A DNA stretch of 59,495 nucleotides from Spirochaetota bacterium (GCA_016931325.1 JAFGFC010000090.1:1-59495), one strand, 5' to 3'. Positions 34,273-43,971 are shown, numbered from the stretch's first letter. A program made the numbers and translations. Notes: a model not told the origin generated them from the letters alone.

Positions 34273-34932
34273 TCAGAGGCTATAAGGTATGGGATCTTCA
34301 AGGCCTGCCTCCTGAAAAGCACGCCGCCGCCTCAAACAGGAATCACACCGGCCACAGGCTACACGATCATTTTTATAACAACTCCAGGTAAGATGCAAGG
34401 GGGCCTGCAGGGCCATACCCCATTTGACAATTTCAGATTTTTTCTTTCGAATGAGAGGAGTGATAATCTTGATATCCTTTCTGGCTGTGCCTTTCTGAAT
34501 GACTTTATCAAAGGCCCTGTAAAAATCCTGTCTGCAATCAGGATAACCGGCAGAATCTTCCTGAGTGGCGCCGATATAGACACGTAAGGCTTTTATTACC
34601 TCGGCCCAGGCCACAGCGGCTGAAAGAAAATTGCCATTTCTGAAAGGAACATAGGTGCTGGGTATTCCTTCCCGGGATAATCCTTCAGGAACGCTCATGC
34701 TCCTGTCAATCAAGGAGGAGCCGCCTATTTTCTTAAAATGGGGCATGGAGATAATCATATGTCCTTCAGGTCTGAAATGATCTACCAGAAGAAGAAAGAC
34801 CTCTCTCTCTTTTTTTTCCGTTCTTTGACCATAATCAATGTGCATAAAATACATACGGCATTCATCGGAAGCAATGGCAGCCACGACGGCGCTGTCCATT
34901 CCGCCGCTTAAGAGAACCACACCTTTTTCCAT
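34273..34932 (-). CDS. queC: 7-cyano-7-deazaguanine synthase QueC
   Basis: A 219-residue enzyme that makes preQ0, the queuosine precursor, from 7-carboxy-7-deazaguanine, ammonia and ATP. The PP-loop VVLLSGGMDSAVVAA is at the N terminus and the zinc-binding CGRCDSCLRRRRAF near the C terminus, with an upstream Cys in HLTWSCYKND completing the site. Divergent from the RsbU-like gene. No queD, queE or queF is in the window. Confidence 0.95.
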   Translation of the reverse strand: MEKGVVLLSGGMDSAVVAAIASDECRMYFMHIDYGQRTEKKEREVFLLLVDHFRPEGHMIISMPHFKKIGGSSLIDRSMSVPEGLSREGIPSTYVPFRNGNFLSAAVAWAEVIKALRVYIGATQEDSAGYPDCRQDFYRAFDKVIQKGTARKDIKIITPLIRKKKSEIVKWGMALQAPLHLTWSCYKNDRVACGRCDSCLRRRRAFQEAGLEDPIPYSL

Positions 34933-35003
34933 AAAACACTAATCTATTAAATAAATTATTAAAGACAAGATATTTCTCAAGTACAAGTTTGTATAATTTT
35001 TAA

Positions 35004-35031
35004 TTGACATTAGAACCTTTTTAATTATATT
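35004..35031 (+). promoter_or_regulatory. Promoter of the RsbU-like gene
   Basis: TTGACA (35004-35009), 16 nt, TATATT (35026-35031). The ATG at 35044 is 12 nt after the -10 and there is no ribosome-binding site. Confidence 0.55.
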
Positions 35032-35043
35032 AATCATGAACTT

Positions 35044-36699
35044 ATGGCAGAAAATGCAGGTAACATCCCAGGTCCGTTTGATCAAGCCCAACTTCTTGTT
35101 GATGATTCCATTCCCCAACCCATCTCTCATATTGATAAAAGAAAAATAAAATTCAGTGTAAAGGTTAAATTCGCTCTTTTTATCGCTTTGCTCCTTTCCC
35201 TCTTTATTCTATTCATCACCAGTTATCTTCTTAATCAACAGGAGAATAATCTTTTATCTGAAATGGAATACCGGGCTCAGATCATTGCTCAAAATCTTTC
35301 CAGGAATATTGCCGAGATCATCAATGACGATACGACCCGCCATCAGATCCTTACAGAGACCATGAAAATTAAAGACATTGAACAGATAGCCCTTATCGAT
35401 ATGAAGAATAACCTTTTTGATCATACGGATGAAGAGATCTGGAAAAAGATTTTATTTTCAAAATTCGATGAAAAAGTGGGAAAGATAAAAAGTACGATAG
35501 ATCAAAAAACGATTCAACAGATCGTCAATAAAAAAAGCGTATTCATCCTTGAAAATCATAACAAAGAAAATAAATTCGCTGTTATTTCCCCCATTAAATT
35601 GGAAAAAACAGTGCTCGGGATCCTGAAAATCGTATTTTTAAAAGAAGTGATCCTTAATAAAATAAAAACCGTTCAAAAAAACGTATGGATATTCAGGATC
35701 ATCGCTATTATCATAGGAATACTTTCCGCCTATTTTTTATCCACCATCATCATCAAACCAATTGAAACCCTGTCTGAAGGAGCGATGAAGATCGGAAAAG
35801 GGTATCTTGATTTCAAGATCAACGTCAATACAATGGATGAATTAGGTCAGCTGGCTGACGAATTTAATAATATGACCATGCAGCTGAACCGTGTTCAGAA
35901 ATCTATGATCGAAAAAGAGCGATATGACGAGCAGCTGGAGATCGCTAAAAAAATACAGGAGAATCTGCTTCCTGATGAATTTCCCAGGATAGAGGGATTA
36001 CAGATAAGCGCTTTTTACAAGGCCATGGGAGGGATAGGCGGGGATTATTATGATATTGTGCATTTGAAAGATAAAAATAAAATAAGCGTTATTATTGCGG
36101 ATGTGGCGGGGAAAGGGGTACCGGCCGCCCTGGTCATGGTCATGATCAGAACGACCTTTCATGCTGTTTCAAGATTTGTGAACAGTCCCAGTGAAGCCAT
36201 CGCCGAAATCAATTATGGTATCACGAAACGATTAAGCGCGGACCGGTTCGCCACCATGTTCTCCTTTCACTACGATTATAAAAACGGGATCCTTGACTTC
36301 TCCAATGCCGCCCATCCCTGCATGATCTTTTATCAGGCCGAAACAGAAAAAATCGGTGAACTTGATGCGGAAGGAGTGCCGGTAGGCATAGAAGAATTGG
36401 AGAAATATCAGATTAAACGCATCAGGGTCAAACCGGGCGATATTATTTTGCTGCTGACTGATGGGATCACAGAAGCGATGAACGCGAATAATGAGATGTT
36501 CAGAACGAATCGCATCAAACAGATCGTAAAAGCCAACGCCACCCTTTCAGCTGACGAATTGAAAAAAAAGATCATCAGTGATATACAGCGTTTTGTCGGG
36601 GAAGCCGAGCAGCACGATGATATGACGCTCGTTATTTTTAAGATTACATCAACCTCAACGAAGATACCATCCCCTTTCCCTGGTTATAATAAAATGTAA
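35044..36699 (+). CDS. Membrane-anchored PP2C (SpoIIE/RsbU-type) serine phosphatase with HAMP domain
   Basis: A 551-residue protein. Transmembrane helix 1 (about 38-60) and helix 2 (about 217-240) flank a periplasmic sensor domain of about 155 residues. A HAMP linker (about 240-292, KPIETLSEGAMKIGKGYLDFKI...DELGQLADEFNNM) leads into a phosphatase domain (about 310-540) with GGIGGDYYDIV, ADVAGKGVPAALVM and LLTDGITEAMN, where the metal-binding Asp residues lie. Such proteins dephosphorylate anti-anti-sigma factors to switch on stress or surface programmes. No anti-sigma partner lies next to it. A 40-residue tail precedes the first helix. Confidence 0.9.
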   Translation: MAENAGNIPGPFDQAQLLVDDSIPQPISHIDKRKIKFSVKVKFALFIALLLSLFILFITSYLLNQQENNLLSEMEYRAQIIAQNLSRNIAEIINDDTTRHQILTETMKIKDIEQIALIDMKNNLFDHTDEEIWKKILFSKFDEKVGKIKSTIDQKTIQQIVNKKSVFILENHNKENKFAVISPIKLEKTVLGILKIVFLKEVILNKIKTVQKNVWIFRIIAIIIGILSAYFLSTIIIKPIETLSEGAMKIGKGYLDFKINVNTMDELGQLADEFNNMTMQLNRVQKSMIEKERYDEQLEIAKKIQENLLPDEFPRIEGLQISAFYKAMGGIGGDYYDIVHLKDKNKISVIIADVAGKGVPAALVMVMIRTTFHAVSRFVNSPSEAIAEINYGITKRLSADRFATMFSFHYDYKNGILDFSNAAHPCMIFYQAETEKIGELDAEGVPVGIEELEKYQIKRIRVKPGDIILLLTDGITEAMNANNEMFRTNRIKQIVKANATLSADELKKKIISDIQRFVGEAEQHDDMTLVIFKITSTSTKIPSPFPGYNKM

Positions 36700-36708
36700 G
36701 GATACGGT

Positions 36709-37146
36709 TCAGTCTTTTAGAGATTTCTTTATCTGATCAATGGGAATGAAAACTTTTCCCCCTACCCTCAGATTATCATTCACACCGCCGAAAAGGTTGC
36801 TGTAGTTTATTCTGTTGATCCAATAAGACGCATTTCCAATATCCTTTTTTGTATAGGAAGACCCCTTGATAGATTCCACATACTTCTTTGATATGATCCA
36901 AATATTGTCCCCTTTTTCAACAATATACACGCCGGTTGACTGCCCTTCCCGGGTGATGATCCCTCCCTTGAAGAATTCATCTGCATCACTGGATGTCTCT
37001 TCCTTTTTTATCAAACGCGGCTCTTCTTCCTTTTCCTGTACAACTGCCTTTTCTGAGGTTTGTTGCCCTGGTGGCACAGGTTCTTTGCGTGAACAATGAC
37101 ATAAAGCAAGTAACAATATGATATAAATACAGAATATTTTTTTCAT
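36709..37146 (-). CDS. Small lipoprotein-like protein with LysM-type domain
   Basis: A 145-residue protein with an N-terminal hydrophobic segment and a Cys (ALCHC, about residue 18) that could be a relaxed spirochaete-type lipobox. After a charged Glu/Lys-rich linker comes a LysM-like domain (about 73-140): YIVEKGDNIWIISKKY...LRVGGKVFIP, which would bind peptidoglycan. It follows the 976-residue LysM protein with 17 nt between, so the two are likely one operon acting at the periplasmic cell wall. The lipid attachment is uncertain. Confidence 0.7.
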   Translation of the reverse strand: MKKIFCIYIILLLALCHCSRKEPVPPGQQTSEKAVVQEKEEEPRLIKKEETSSDADEFFKGGIITREGQSTGVYIVEKGDNIWIISKKYVESIKGSSYTKKDIGNASYWINRINYSNLFGGVNDNLRVGGKVFIPIDQIKKSLKD

Positions 37147-37163
37147 ATGATCGCCCCCCCTTT

Positions 37164-40094
37164 TTATTCCGGTTCCCGGTCTTCCCTTTTTTGTTCAAAA
37201 GAAACATCCAGTTTTCCGGTTGATATAAAATTAATGTCTTTTATGATCAACTTGTCTTGAGGGGTAATCGTTTCTTCTTCTGATTTTTTGTAGATAATAA
37301 TTTTATCCTTACAGGTTCTATCGCCAAAAAGTTTTAAAGCCAGTTGTTCCCGTGTTGTCTCTTTTTCAACTGTAAAATAGGGTATCGAGATATTCTGCTT
37401 GGGGAAGATGAGATCTATATCACTCAATTTGTTATATGATCCAACGGCTGTGGCATAGTCCCTGATGGTCTCCCACTCATAGGGGATCTTTAATAATCTG
37501 GCCACGATATGTGAAAGATTGTCACCATTGTAAACATAATAGATAACGACGTTTTCTCCTTCTATCTTTTTTTCAACCAAGGGAGCGGAAAGTACTTTTA
37601 AAAAGGCGGCCCTGATCCTTCCTGTCTGTTGATTGGTCAAAATGATCATACCCTGAACATCACCGTTAACAGGCACATAAACATTGGAAAAACCCGTCTC
37701 GTTTTCGAATTGATCCAGTTGACCTGTTGTCTCCCAGAAACATTCAACGAGGCGAATATAATTTCCCTTTTTATCATACCCCCCTGATAGAAGCTTCAGG
37801 GTCTCTTCGTAAGGCAGAACAATATTTGTGACAATCCTCCTGTCCTCCGGTCGTAATACTTTCAATGTAACTATCTCTTCTGATAAAACAGTAATAGAGA
37901 ATTCCTTTTTTATTATCTCATTAGAAAAACTTAAAACGGCCTGAGGGATAATTTTATCAATTGTAAAACTGGTTTCTTCGCTGTTTTCATCCAGGATATA
38001 GTTTGTTCCTTCAAAAGAAAGAGTCCATCTTCCTCTGGCAGGACCAATCAAGTTTTTCTTTGAATCCAGTCCGCTGGCTGATATGATAACCGGTGTATTC
38101 ACGTAAAGAGTAAAGCTTGATACAACAACCGACTGGTGATCCTTTAAAAAGACTATATCAGACATGGCACCGGGCGTTATATTGATCGGCACCAGAGATG
38201 AAAACTCTCGCAGAGTACTATTTTGTGTATATTGTGTTTGGATCTTTAAATGGCCCCGGCCAACACTCTGAGGTATAAATTCCAGCATGGTGGAATTGGA
38301 AAGAGAAATGATCTGACCTTTCACATTCTCCGGTTTTCCTGTAAAAGGTATCTTTTTGATCTGATTATAATATCGATCCACCAAAAAAGCATAAAAGCGA
38401 AAAGACTCATCACTGGTGATGTTGATTTCATTCACCACGTTCTGTTTGCTGAAAGAGGGACTTGAGGAAGCCACGATCATGAAAGGATCACCGGTCAATA
38501 CCTTTAATACTGTATTTTTTTGGGCCATGATCCTCTGGTGAGATAGATCTATTTTTCCTGATAACGGGGCATTGGTAAAAAACAGGTCTATTTTTCTGGC
38601 ACTATTGATACTGGTCTGGGGAAAATCACCGGTCAGTTTCCAATCAGCCGCTGTCAGTTCAACATATCCGTCACTGGCATCAAATCCGGCCGCATAGACG
38701 GGCAATTTCTCTCCTGCTTTTATTTGTATCAATTTTAACGGTTTGCCCTTCCCGGACGGTTCTTTAACGATGGCAATAAATTTAACTTTTCCGGGTTTAA
38801 CCCTGATCGTTCCCGTATCATCACCAATGATCCCATCTTTTGTTATCTCTATCCTGCCTTCCCTTTCCGCTTTGGTAGGTTTAAAAATAAATTTTACTGT
38901 ATCGAATTTTTTTATCCTTTCCAGATCATCTTTGGTCTCCCATTCCACTTTAACATCACTGACATAATTATCTTTGGCATCATAACCGGCCGAATAAAAC
39001 ACAAGAGTGTCATCCGTTGTGGTATTGACAGAATATACTTCGTTCCCTTTCCCGTCAGGAGCATCTTCTATCCTGACATAGTGGATTTGGCCCGCTCTGA
39101 TATCAGTATTGGATATAATAGCGACAGGTCCGTTTTTTGATGCGGCTATTATCCTGCCTTTTACCCTGGCCCTGGCGGGAGAAAAATTGAGCACCTGTGA
39201 ATTCCTGACATCGATCTTGCGTAACTCACCAGACGAGCTCCAGTCTGCGGCAACATCACCTACATACACATCATTTTTATCAAACCCGGCCGCATAGAGC
39301 CTCAGGGTCTGGTCCGTTGTCATTTTTATGAACGTGACCTCTTCTCCCGTAAAATCCGGCCCATCCATTATTTTAATATAGCTCAGACGCCCCGGTTTGA
39401 CCGTGATCTTTCCTGTTTCGCCGGGGATCAGTCCTTTGAGTGTCGCTTTCATGGTTCCTTCGGTATCAAAGGTAGAGGGTGTATAATTTAACACAGTTGA
39501 ATATTTATCTTTATCAGGAGAATCTAACGTGCCCGTGGATTCCCACTTCACTTCTATCGGCCCTACAAAATTCCCCTTACCGTCAAATCCGACGGCATAC
39601 AATTTTAAAACATCGTCAGTGGTTATCTCCCGATCACTGATGACCTTGCCTTTGGCATCAGGCTTATCAACTATTTTAATGCGTATTTTTATGCAATCAT
39701 AGCTCAGTGTCAGGTAATGTCTGGCTTTTTCATGCCTCGGATTAACTAAAAGAGTACGTTTAAAATAAGGGATCGCCTTTTCACATTCATCATTTTTATA
39801 TCGTCGTAATCCCTGATAAAAATTGGTTTCCATCTCCTGATACTTGTCATAAGCCTTCTCAAAATACATTCGGGCCCGTTTATGTGATGGTTCCCGATCA
39901 AGGACTTTTTTCCACATTTCGGCGGCATTCTTAAAATCACGTGAAATATAGAAATTAACACCTTCAAGAAAGTATGTTTCGATAATATTCGAATTCTTTG
40001 TATTGGATTGTACCTGACAGAGTAAGAAATCAGGAAAAATTGAAAAGAATAGAATAATGGTAAAAATTATAAAATATTTTCTATTTTGTTTCAT
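37164..40094 (-). CDS. Large envelope protein: TPR, seven Ig-like repeats and C-terminal LysM domains
   Basis: A 976-residue protein with a signal peptide (about 1-26). TPR units follow (about 39-130: FYISRDFKNAAEMWKKVLDREPSHKRAR; YKNDECEKAIPYFKRTLLVNPRHEKAR). Seven repeats of about 100 residues come next, best seen as TTDxxLxLYAAGFDxxxxYVGxVxxxWxxxGxL followed by a GxI...GKI.VKPG closing strand; copies 5-7 are more diverged. Near the C terminus is a LysM-type domain (VIYYVYNGDNLSHIVARLLKI) and a degenerate second one. Predicted periplasmic and wall-binding. Not matched to a named family; the TPR plus Ig-like architecture suggests a structural or assembly protein. Paired with the small LysM protein downstream. 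Confidence 0.72.
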   Translation of the reverse strand: MKQNRKYFIIFTIILFFSIFPDFLLCQVQSNTKNSNIIETYFLEGVNFYISRDFKNAAEMWKKVLDREPSHKRARMYFEKAYDKYQEMETNFYQGLRRYKNDECEKAIPYFKRTLLVNPRHEKARHYLTLSYDCIKIRIKIVDKPDAKGKVISDREITTDDVLKLYAVGFDGKGNFVGPIEVKWESTGTLDSPDKDKYSTVLNYTPSTFDTEGTMKATLKGLIPGETGKITVKPGRLSYIKIMDGPDFTGEEVTFIKMTTDQTLRLYAAGFDKNDVYVGDVAADWSSSGELRKIDVRNSQVLNFSPARARVKGRIIAASKNGPVAIISNTDIRAGQIHYVRIEDAPDGKGNEVYSVNTTTDDTLVFYSAGYDAKDNYVSDVKVEWETKDDLERIKKFDTVKFIFKPTKAEREGRIEITKDGIIGDDTGTIRVKPGKVKFIAIVKEPSGKGKPLKLIQIKAGEKLPVYAAGFDASDGYVELTAADWKLTGDFPQTSINSARKIDLFFTNAPLSGKIDLSHQRIMAQKNTVLKVLTGDPFMIVASSSPSFSKQNVVNEINITSDESFRFYAFLVDRYYNQIKKIPFTGKPENVKGQIISLSNSTMLEFIPQSVGRGHLKIQTQYTQNSTLREFSSLVPINITPGAMSDIVFLKDHQSVVVSSFTLYVNTPVIISASGLDSKKNLIGPARGRWTLSFEGTNYILDENSEETSFTIDKIIPQAVLSFSNEIIKKEFSITVLSEEIVTLKVLRPEDRRIVTNIVLPYEETLKLLSGGYDKKGNYIRLVECFWETTGQLDQFENETGFSNVYVPVNGDVQGMIILTNQQTGRIRAAFLKVLSAPLVEKKIEGENVVIYYVYNGDNLSHIVARLLKIPYEWETIRDYATAVGSYNKLSDIDLIFPKQNISIPYFTVEKETTREQLALKLFGDRTCKDKIIIYKKSEEETITPQDKLIIKDINFISTGKLDVSFEQKREDREPE

Positions 40095-40191
40095 TATTTC
40101 AGGAACAAAAATATGCCTTTTTATAAATCTTCGGCATTTTACCCTGATACATTTAATTTAATATATATTTTTTAATTTTCTATTATTTTTT

Positions 40192-41403
40192 TCAAAGATC
40201 TTGATTTGAAACCCTTAATATGGCGTAAGGTTCAAGGTCTTCAGGGGTCTTTAAATAAAACCTATCGCTGATCTTGGCTTCCTTTACTATTTGAAATCCT
40301 TTATCCAGAATAACAAATTCATCAAGATCGATGTTCTTCATATTGGGAAGGATCGATTCCAGCTTGTCATCTTTTTTAAGAGAATTCTTAAAGCAGACGC
40401 TGTAAATTTCATGCCCTATTTTCTCTTTAATATATCCCACAAATCTATATTGCCTTTTATAGGTTTTTTCCGCACAGAGGCTTTGATGGTCATATCCGAA
40501 ATAAAAACCCTTGAAAAAAGTCCTGTGACTGACAGCATCAAGTTCCCTCTTCCAGAATGACAGTTTCTTTTTCTGTTTATTATAGTGAGCATCAATAGCA
40601 TCACGATACACCCGGGTCACATTAGCCACATAGTACAGGCTTTTCATTCTTCCCTCGATCTTGAAAGCATCGATCCCTGCCTCTATCATCTTCGGAATAT
40701 CTTCGATCATACAGAGGTCTTTTGAAGACAATATCAAACTACCTCTGGGATCTTCCTCAACAGGCAGATATTCATCCCTTCTTTTCTTCTCCTGAAGGAC
40801 ATATTCCCAGCGGCAGGGATGCGAACAATCCCCCCGGTTAGCGCTACGGGAGGTAAAATATTCACTTAAAAGACATCGTCCTGAATAGGAAACACACATG
40901 GCTCCATGAATAAAAGTCTCTAAACTCATTTTGGTTTTCTTTTTGATATACGATATTTCTTTGAGTGTCAATTCTCTGGCCGGTATGATCCTTTTTATCC
41001 CCAGGGATCGATACAGCTCAGCAGCCTGATAATTGGTGATATTGGTCTGAGTGCTGGCTGTGAGATGAAATTTATCCTTAAAATACTGATGGATAACGGT
41101 TACAATGCCAAAGTCAGATATGATCAAATTTTTTACACCGATCTCCAGCAACGTCCCCAGATATGTCTTCAATTCCCTGAAATCAGAATTCCTGAAATAA
41201 ATATTTAACGTGAGATAAACATTTTTTTTTAATCGTTTTGAGAGATCTATGATCCTGGCGATCTCGGAAAAAGTAAGGTTGCCGGCTCTGGATCGCAGAT
41301 TGAACTTTTTTCCCCCTAAATAGACGCTATCAGCCCCGTATAAAAAGGCCGTTTTGGCTTTTTCAAGGTTTCCACCCGGAGAAATTAATTCTACCTTTTT
41401 CAT
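40192..41403 (-). CDS. U32 family tRNA hydroxylation protein (TrhP-like)
   Basis: A 403-residue protein once called a U32 peptidase. It opens VELISPGGNLEKAKTAFLYGADSVYLGG and has the four-cysteine set in HGAMCVSYSGRCLLSEY...NRGDCSHPCRWEY, which binds iron-sulfur in this family, and FKIEGRMKSLYYVANVTRVYR. TrhP forms 5-hydroxyuridine at the wobble position of some tRNAs together with prephenate; RlhA is a closely related family member that modifies 23S rRNA. The length of about 400 residues fits TrhP better. The gap 40095-40191 before the upstream neighbour shows no gene. Confidence 0.85.
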   Translation of the reverse strand: MKKVELISPGGNLEKAKTAFLYGADSVYLGGKKFNLRSRAGNLTFSEIARIIDLSKRLKKNVYLTLNIYFRNSDFRELKTYLGTLLEIGVKNLIISDFGIVTVIHQYFKDKFHLTASTQTNITNYQAAELYRSLGIKRIIPARELTLKEISYIKKKTKMSLETFIHGAMCVSYSGRCLLSEYFTSRSANRGDCSHPCRWEYVLQEKKRRDEYLPVEEDPRGSLILSSKDLCMIEDIPKMIEAGIDAFKIEGRMKSLYYVANVTRVYRDAIDAHYNKQKKKLSFWKRELDAVSHRTFFKGFYFGYDHQSLCAEKTYKRQYRFVGYIKEKIGHEIYSVCFKNSLKKDDKLESILPNMKNIDLDEFVILDKGFQIVKEAKISDRFYLKTPEDLEPYAILRVSNQDL

Positions 41404-41473
41404 ATCCTGTTAATCTTAAAAATATTAATATCATCAAACATGGATCATGCTTTGTCAATTTGAAGGGCTACTG

Positions 41474-42394
41474 TTATTGTATCTGGTTAATATCCTCATG
41501 GGATTGGATATTAATAACCCTGACCTGTCGTTCGATCTTTTTCATAAAACCTGCCAATACCTTTCCCGGCCCCAGTTCATAAAAGCTTTTAATTCTCTTA
41601 TTGAGCATCTCCTGCATTGAATTTTTCCAGAGCACGGGGGAAACCACCTGTTTGACCATCAGTTCTTTTATCCTGGCAGGGTCAGTCTCCAGGCTGGCGG
41701 TCACGTTCATGATAACAGGTATTTCGGGTTCTTTTAGTTCGACACCTTCCAGGGCCTTACCCAATATTTTATCGGCTGGTTTCATAAGAGGACTGTGGAA
41801 AGCCCCGCTCACTTTTAAAATAATAGCGCGAAGCGCGCCCTTTTCTTCTAATACCCTGACCGCCTCCTCGACCCCTTTTTGAGTTCCTGATATTACCAGT
41901 TGTCCTGGAGAATTATAATTAACAGGGACAACGATCTCACCCTTATCTGTGATCTGCCGGCATACTTCTTCTACTATATCATCTTCCAGGCCCAGAACAG
42001 CTGCCATGGTTCCCGGATTTTTCATTCCGGCTTCAGCCATGGCTTCTCCTCTTATCCTGACAAGATCCAATCCTGTTTGAAAATCGAAACACCCTGAAGC
42101 ATAGAGGGCAGAATACTCCCCCAGACTGAATCCGGCTACGACATCAGCCTTAATTCCCTTTTCCCTTTTTATCAGGTCATTGACGATAACACAGAGCACA
42201 TAGATACTGCTCTGTGTATATTTTGTCTGCTTTAACTCTTCCTCCGGGCCTTCAAAACATATCTTTTTTAAATTCGGTATTAATTGGTCTGCCTGATCAA
42301 AGTATTCTCTGGCCAAAGAATATTTATCATACAGGTCCTTCCCCATTCCTACGTACTGTGAACCCTGACCGGCAAACAGAAAAGCGGTATTCAT
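41474..42394 (-). CDS. fabD: Malonyl-CoA:ACP transacylase FabD
   Basis: A 306-residue enzyme of fatty acid synthesis moving malonyl from CoA to ACP. FAGQGSQYVGMGKDLY is at the N terminus, the nucleophilic Ser lies in GFSLGEYSAL (a variant of GHSLG), and the catalytic His in VSGAFHSPLM. It follows fabH by 13 nt and is likely cotranscribed from the fabH promoter. The Phe in GFSLG also occurs in other working FabD proteins, so activity is expected. Confidence 0.95.
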   Translation of the reverse strand: MNTAFLFAGQGSQYVGMGKDLYDKYSLAREYFDQADQLIPNLKKICFEGPEEELKQTKYTQSSIYVLCVIVNDLIKREKGIKADVVAGFSLGEYSALYASGCFDFQTGLDLVRIRGEAMAEAGMKNPGTMAAVLGLEDDIVEEVCRQITDKGEIVVPVNYNSPGQLVISGTQKGVEEAVRVLEEKGALRAIILKVSGAFHSPLMKPADKILGKALEGVELKEPEIPVIMNVTASLETDPARIKELMVKQVVSPVLWKNSMQEMLNKRIKSFYELGPGKVLAGFMKKIERQVRVINIQSHEDINQIQ

Positions 42395-42407
42395 TCATCA
42401 TCCTCCT

Positions 42408-43400
42408 TTACCATCTGATCAAAGCCGAAGCCCAGGTAAATCCTCCCCCAAAAGCAACAAAAAGAATAATATCCCCTTTTTTCACCTTCCCCTCCTGGAC
42501 CGCTTCAGCGATGGCCACGGCGATCGTGGCCGCTGAAGTATTGCCATATCGATTGACATTGATATATACTTTGTCATCAGGCAATTCAAGTCTTTTCTGA
42601 ACAGCCTGGATGATACGCAAGTTCGCCTGATGCGGGACAAGTAAAGAAACATCCTTTTTCGTCATTCCGGCTTTCTCCAGCACTTTTTCCGCAGATAAAG
42701 ACATCTGCGTTACGGCCACTTTAAAAGTTTCGTTTCCTTTCATTTTAATGTAATGAAGTCTTTTATCAATGGTTGCTTTGGAAACCGGATTAAGAGATCC
42801 CCCACCGGGGAGATATAACAGGTCCTTATAAGCCCCGTCACCACCCAGATAGGCAGCGATAATCTCACTTTTTGATTGTGATTCCCTGATAACAGCCGCG
42901 CCGGCCGCATCACCAAACAGAACACAGGTATTCCTGTCTTCCCAATCAGTGATCCGGCTTAATATTTCTGAAGCCACGATCAGTATATTCTTATATTCAC
43001 CGGTACGAATGAACTGATTGGCCATGGAGATGGCATAAATATATCCACTGCAGGCCGCTTCAATATCCACAACGCCGGCTTTACAGGCTCCTATAATGTT
43101 CTGAATAAGAGCGGATGTGGCTGGAAAGGGCATATCAGGTGTAATCGTAGCGGTAATAATGAGATCCAGCTCATCCGCTTTTATACCTGCTGCTTTTAAG
43201 GCTTGTTTGGCGGCTTTCGCGCCAATAACGGAAGTTGTTTCCTCTCTGGCAGCGATCCTTCTCTCTTTTATACCTGTCCTCGTCGTGATCCATTCATCAC
43301 TGGTATCAACTATTTTTTCCAGATCCTTGTTGGTTAACACTTTTTTGGGCACGTAATAACCCGTCCCGGCAATATAAGCGTGTTTTAAATGTTGGACCAT
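42408..43400 (-). CDS. fabH: 3-oxoacyl-ACP synthase III FabH
   Basis: A 330-residue condensing enzyme starting fatty acid synthesis from acetyl-CoA and malonyl-ACP. The start at 43400 is supported by GAGGAGG 6 nt upstream; the longer frame begins with a TTG that lies inside the ribosome-binding site. It shows AYIAGTGYYVPKKVLTN, the catalytic Cys in DIEAACSGYIYAISMAN, HQANLRI and NRYGNTSAATI with the His and Asn. Its promoter is a near-consensus TTGACT-17-TATAAT. Confidence 0.95.
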   Translation of the reverse strand: MVQHLKHAYIAGTGYYVPKKVLTNKDLEKIVDTSDEWITTRTGIKERRIAAREETTSVIGAKAAKQALKAAGIKADELDLIITATITPDMPFPATSALIQNIIGACKAGVVDIEAACSGYIYAISMANQFIRTGEYKNILIVASEILSRITDWEDRNTCVLFGDAAGAAVIRESQSKSEIIAAYLGGDGAYKDLLYLPGGGSLNPVSKATIDKRLHYIKMKGNETFKVAVTQMSLSAEKVLEKAGMTKKDVSLLVPHQANLRIIQAVQKRLELPDDKVYINVNRYGNTSAATIAVAIAEAVQEGKVKKGDIILFVAFGGGFTWASALIRW

Positions 43401-43428
43401 TATTATCCTCCTCAAAAATTAAGGATTA

Positions 43429-43457
43429 ATTATAAGGAATTTCATTCTTCAAGTCAA
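43429..43457 (-). promoter_or_regulatory. Promoter of fabH-fabD
   Basis: Minus-strand TTGACT (43452-43457), 17 nt, TATAAT (43429-43434), giving a 5' leader of about 25 nt that carries GAGGAGG. Confidence 0.75.
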
Positions 43458-43534
43458 TAAAAAATTATGAATTTGTCGATTTGTTAAAAGAATAGTCCAG
43501 TGTCCTGTAAAACCAGAGTTCTCGACCCGACTCA

Positions 43535-43897
43535 TCCCCAGGAATTGCATGGCAATTCCAGGCCCTGTGAAATTTTTCTTTGAAAAATTTCCAGGACTTA
43601 ATCCTTGGAATCGTTTTACGATTCCTAAGGGCAATTTTCACGGGGCTTCCTGCTCATGATCAAATCTTTACCATCCCTGGTAGATTTGATCCGATCCGTC
43701 CCCAGGAATTGCGTGGCAATTCCAGGCCCTGTGAAATTTTTCTTTTAAAAATTTCCAGGATCAAGTTCCGGAAATCGCTATGCGATTTCTCGGGAGACTT
43801 TACCCCGGAAAATCTTCGATTTTCACGGGGCTTCCTGCTCATGATCAAATCTTTACCATCCCTGGTAGATTTGATCCGATCCGCTTCCTGCGGATCG
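43535..43897. repeat. Tandem array of covarying hairpins between fabH and the MsmK-type ATPase gene
   Basis: Two unequal tandem units. 43535-43596 and 43699-43760 match except for two bases, and 43634-43698 is identical to 43819-43883 (65 nt). Within them lie hairpins: GGAATTGC/GCAATTCC (43541, 43705); GAAATTTTTC/GAAAAATTTC with CCTG/CAGG clamp (43564-43595); GGAATCG/CGATTCC (43607-43625); GAAATCGC/GCGATTTC (43771-43789); GAAAATC/GATTTTC with CCCCG/CGGGG clamp (43803-43830); GATCAAATC arms around CCATCCCTGG (43658, 43843); CGATCCG/CGGATCG (43877-43897). No open frame here looks real. The stretch 43458-43534 shows nothing. Confidence 0.85.
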
Positions 43898-43906
43898 AAA
43901 AAAGTG

Positions 43907-43934
43907 TTGACTTTTAAAATTAATAAATTATATT
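43907..43934 (+). promoter_or_regulatory. Promoter of the MsmK/UgpC-type ATPase gene
   Basis: TTGACT (43907-43912), 16 nt, TATATT (43929-43934), beginning directly after the hairpin array. A GAGGAGGATAAT site precedes the ATG at 43972, identical to the one before fabH. Confidence 0.5.
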
Positions 43935-43971
43935 GACTTCCGTCTTATAAAATAAAACGAGGAGGATAATA

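Noticed and set aside
39470-39490. Another GGTGTATAAT, like the locus promoter
   Set aside because: It lies inside the coding part of the 976-residue protein, lacks the flanking CTCC and the -35, and is a chance match.
41474-42394. FabD with GFSLG instead of GHSLG as a dead enzyme
   Set aside because: The nucleophile Ser and catalytic His are present, and the residue before Ser varies in working enzymes.
43535-43897. CRISPR array
   Set aside because: Only two unequal units, no regular spacers and no cas genes.
43580-43936. A 118-codon open frame across the hairpin array
   Set aside because: It is made of tandem repeat units, has no ribosome-binding site and its product has no family likeness.
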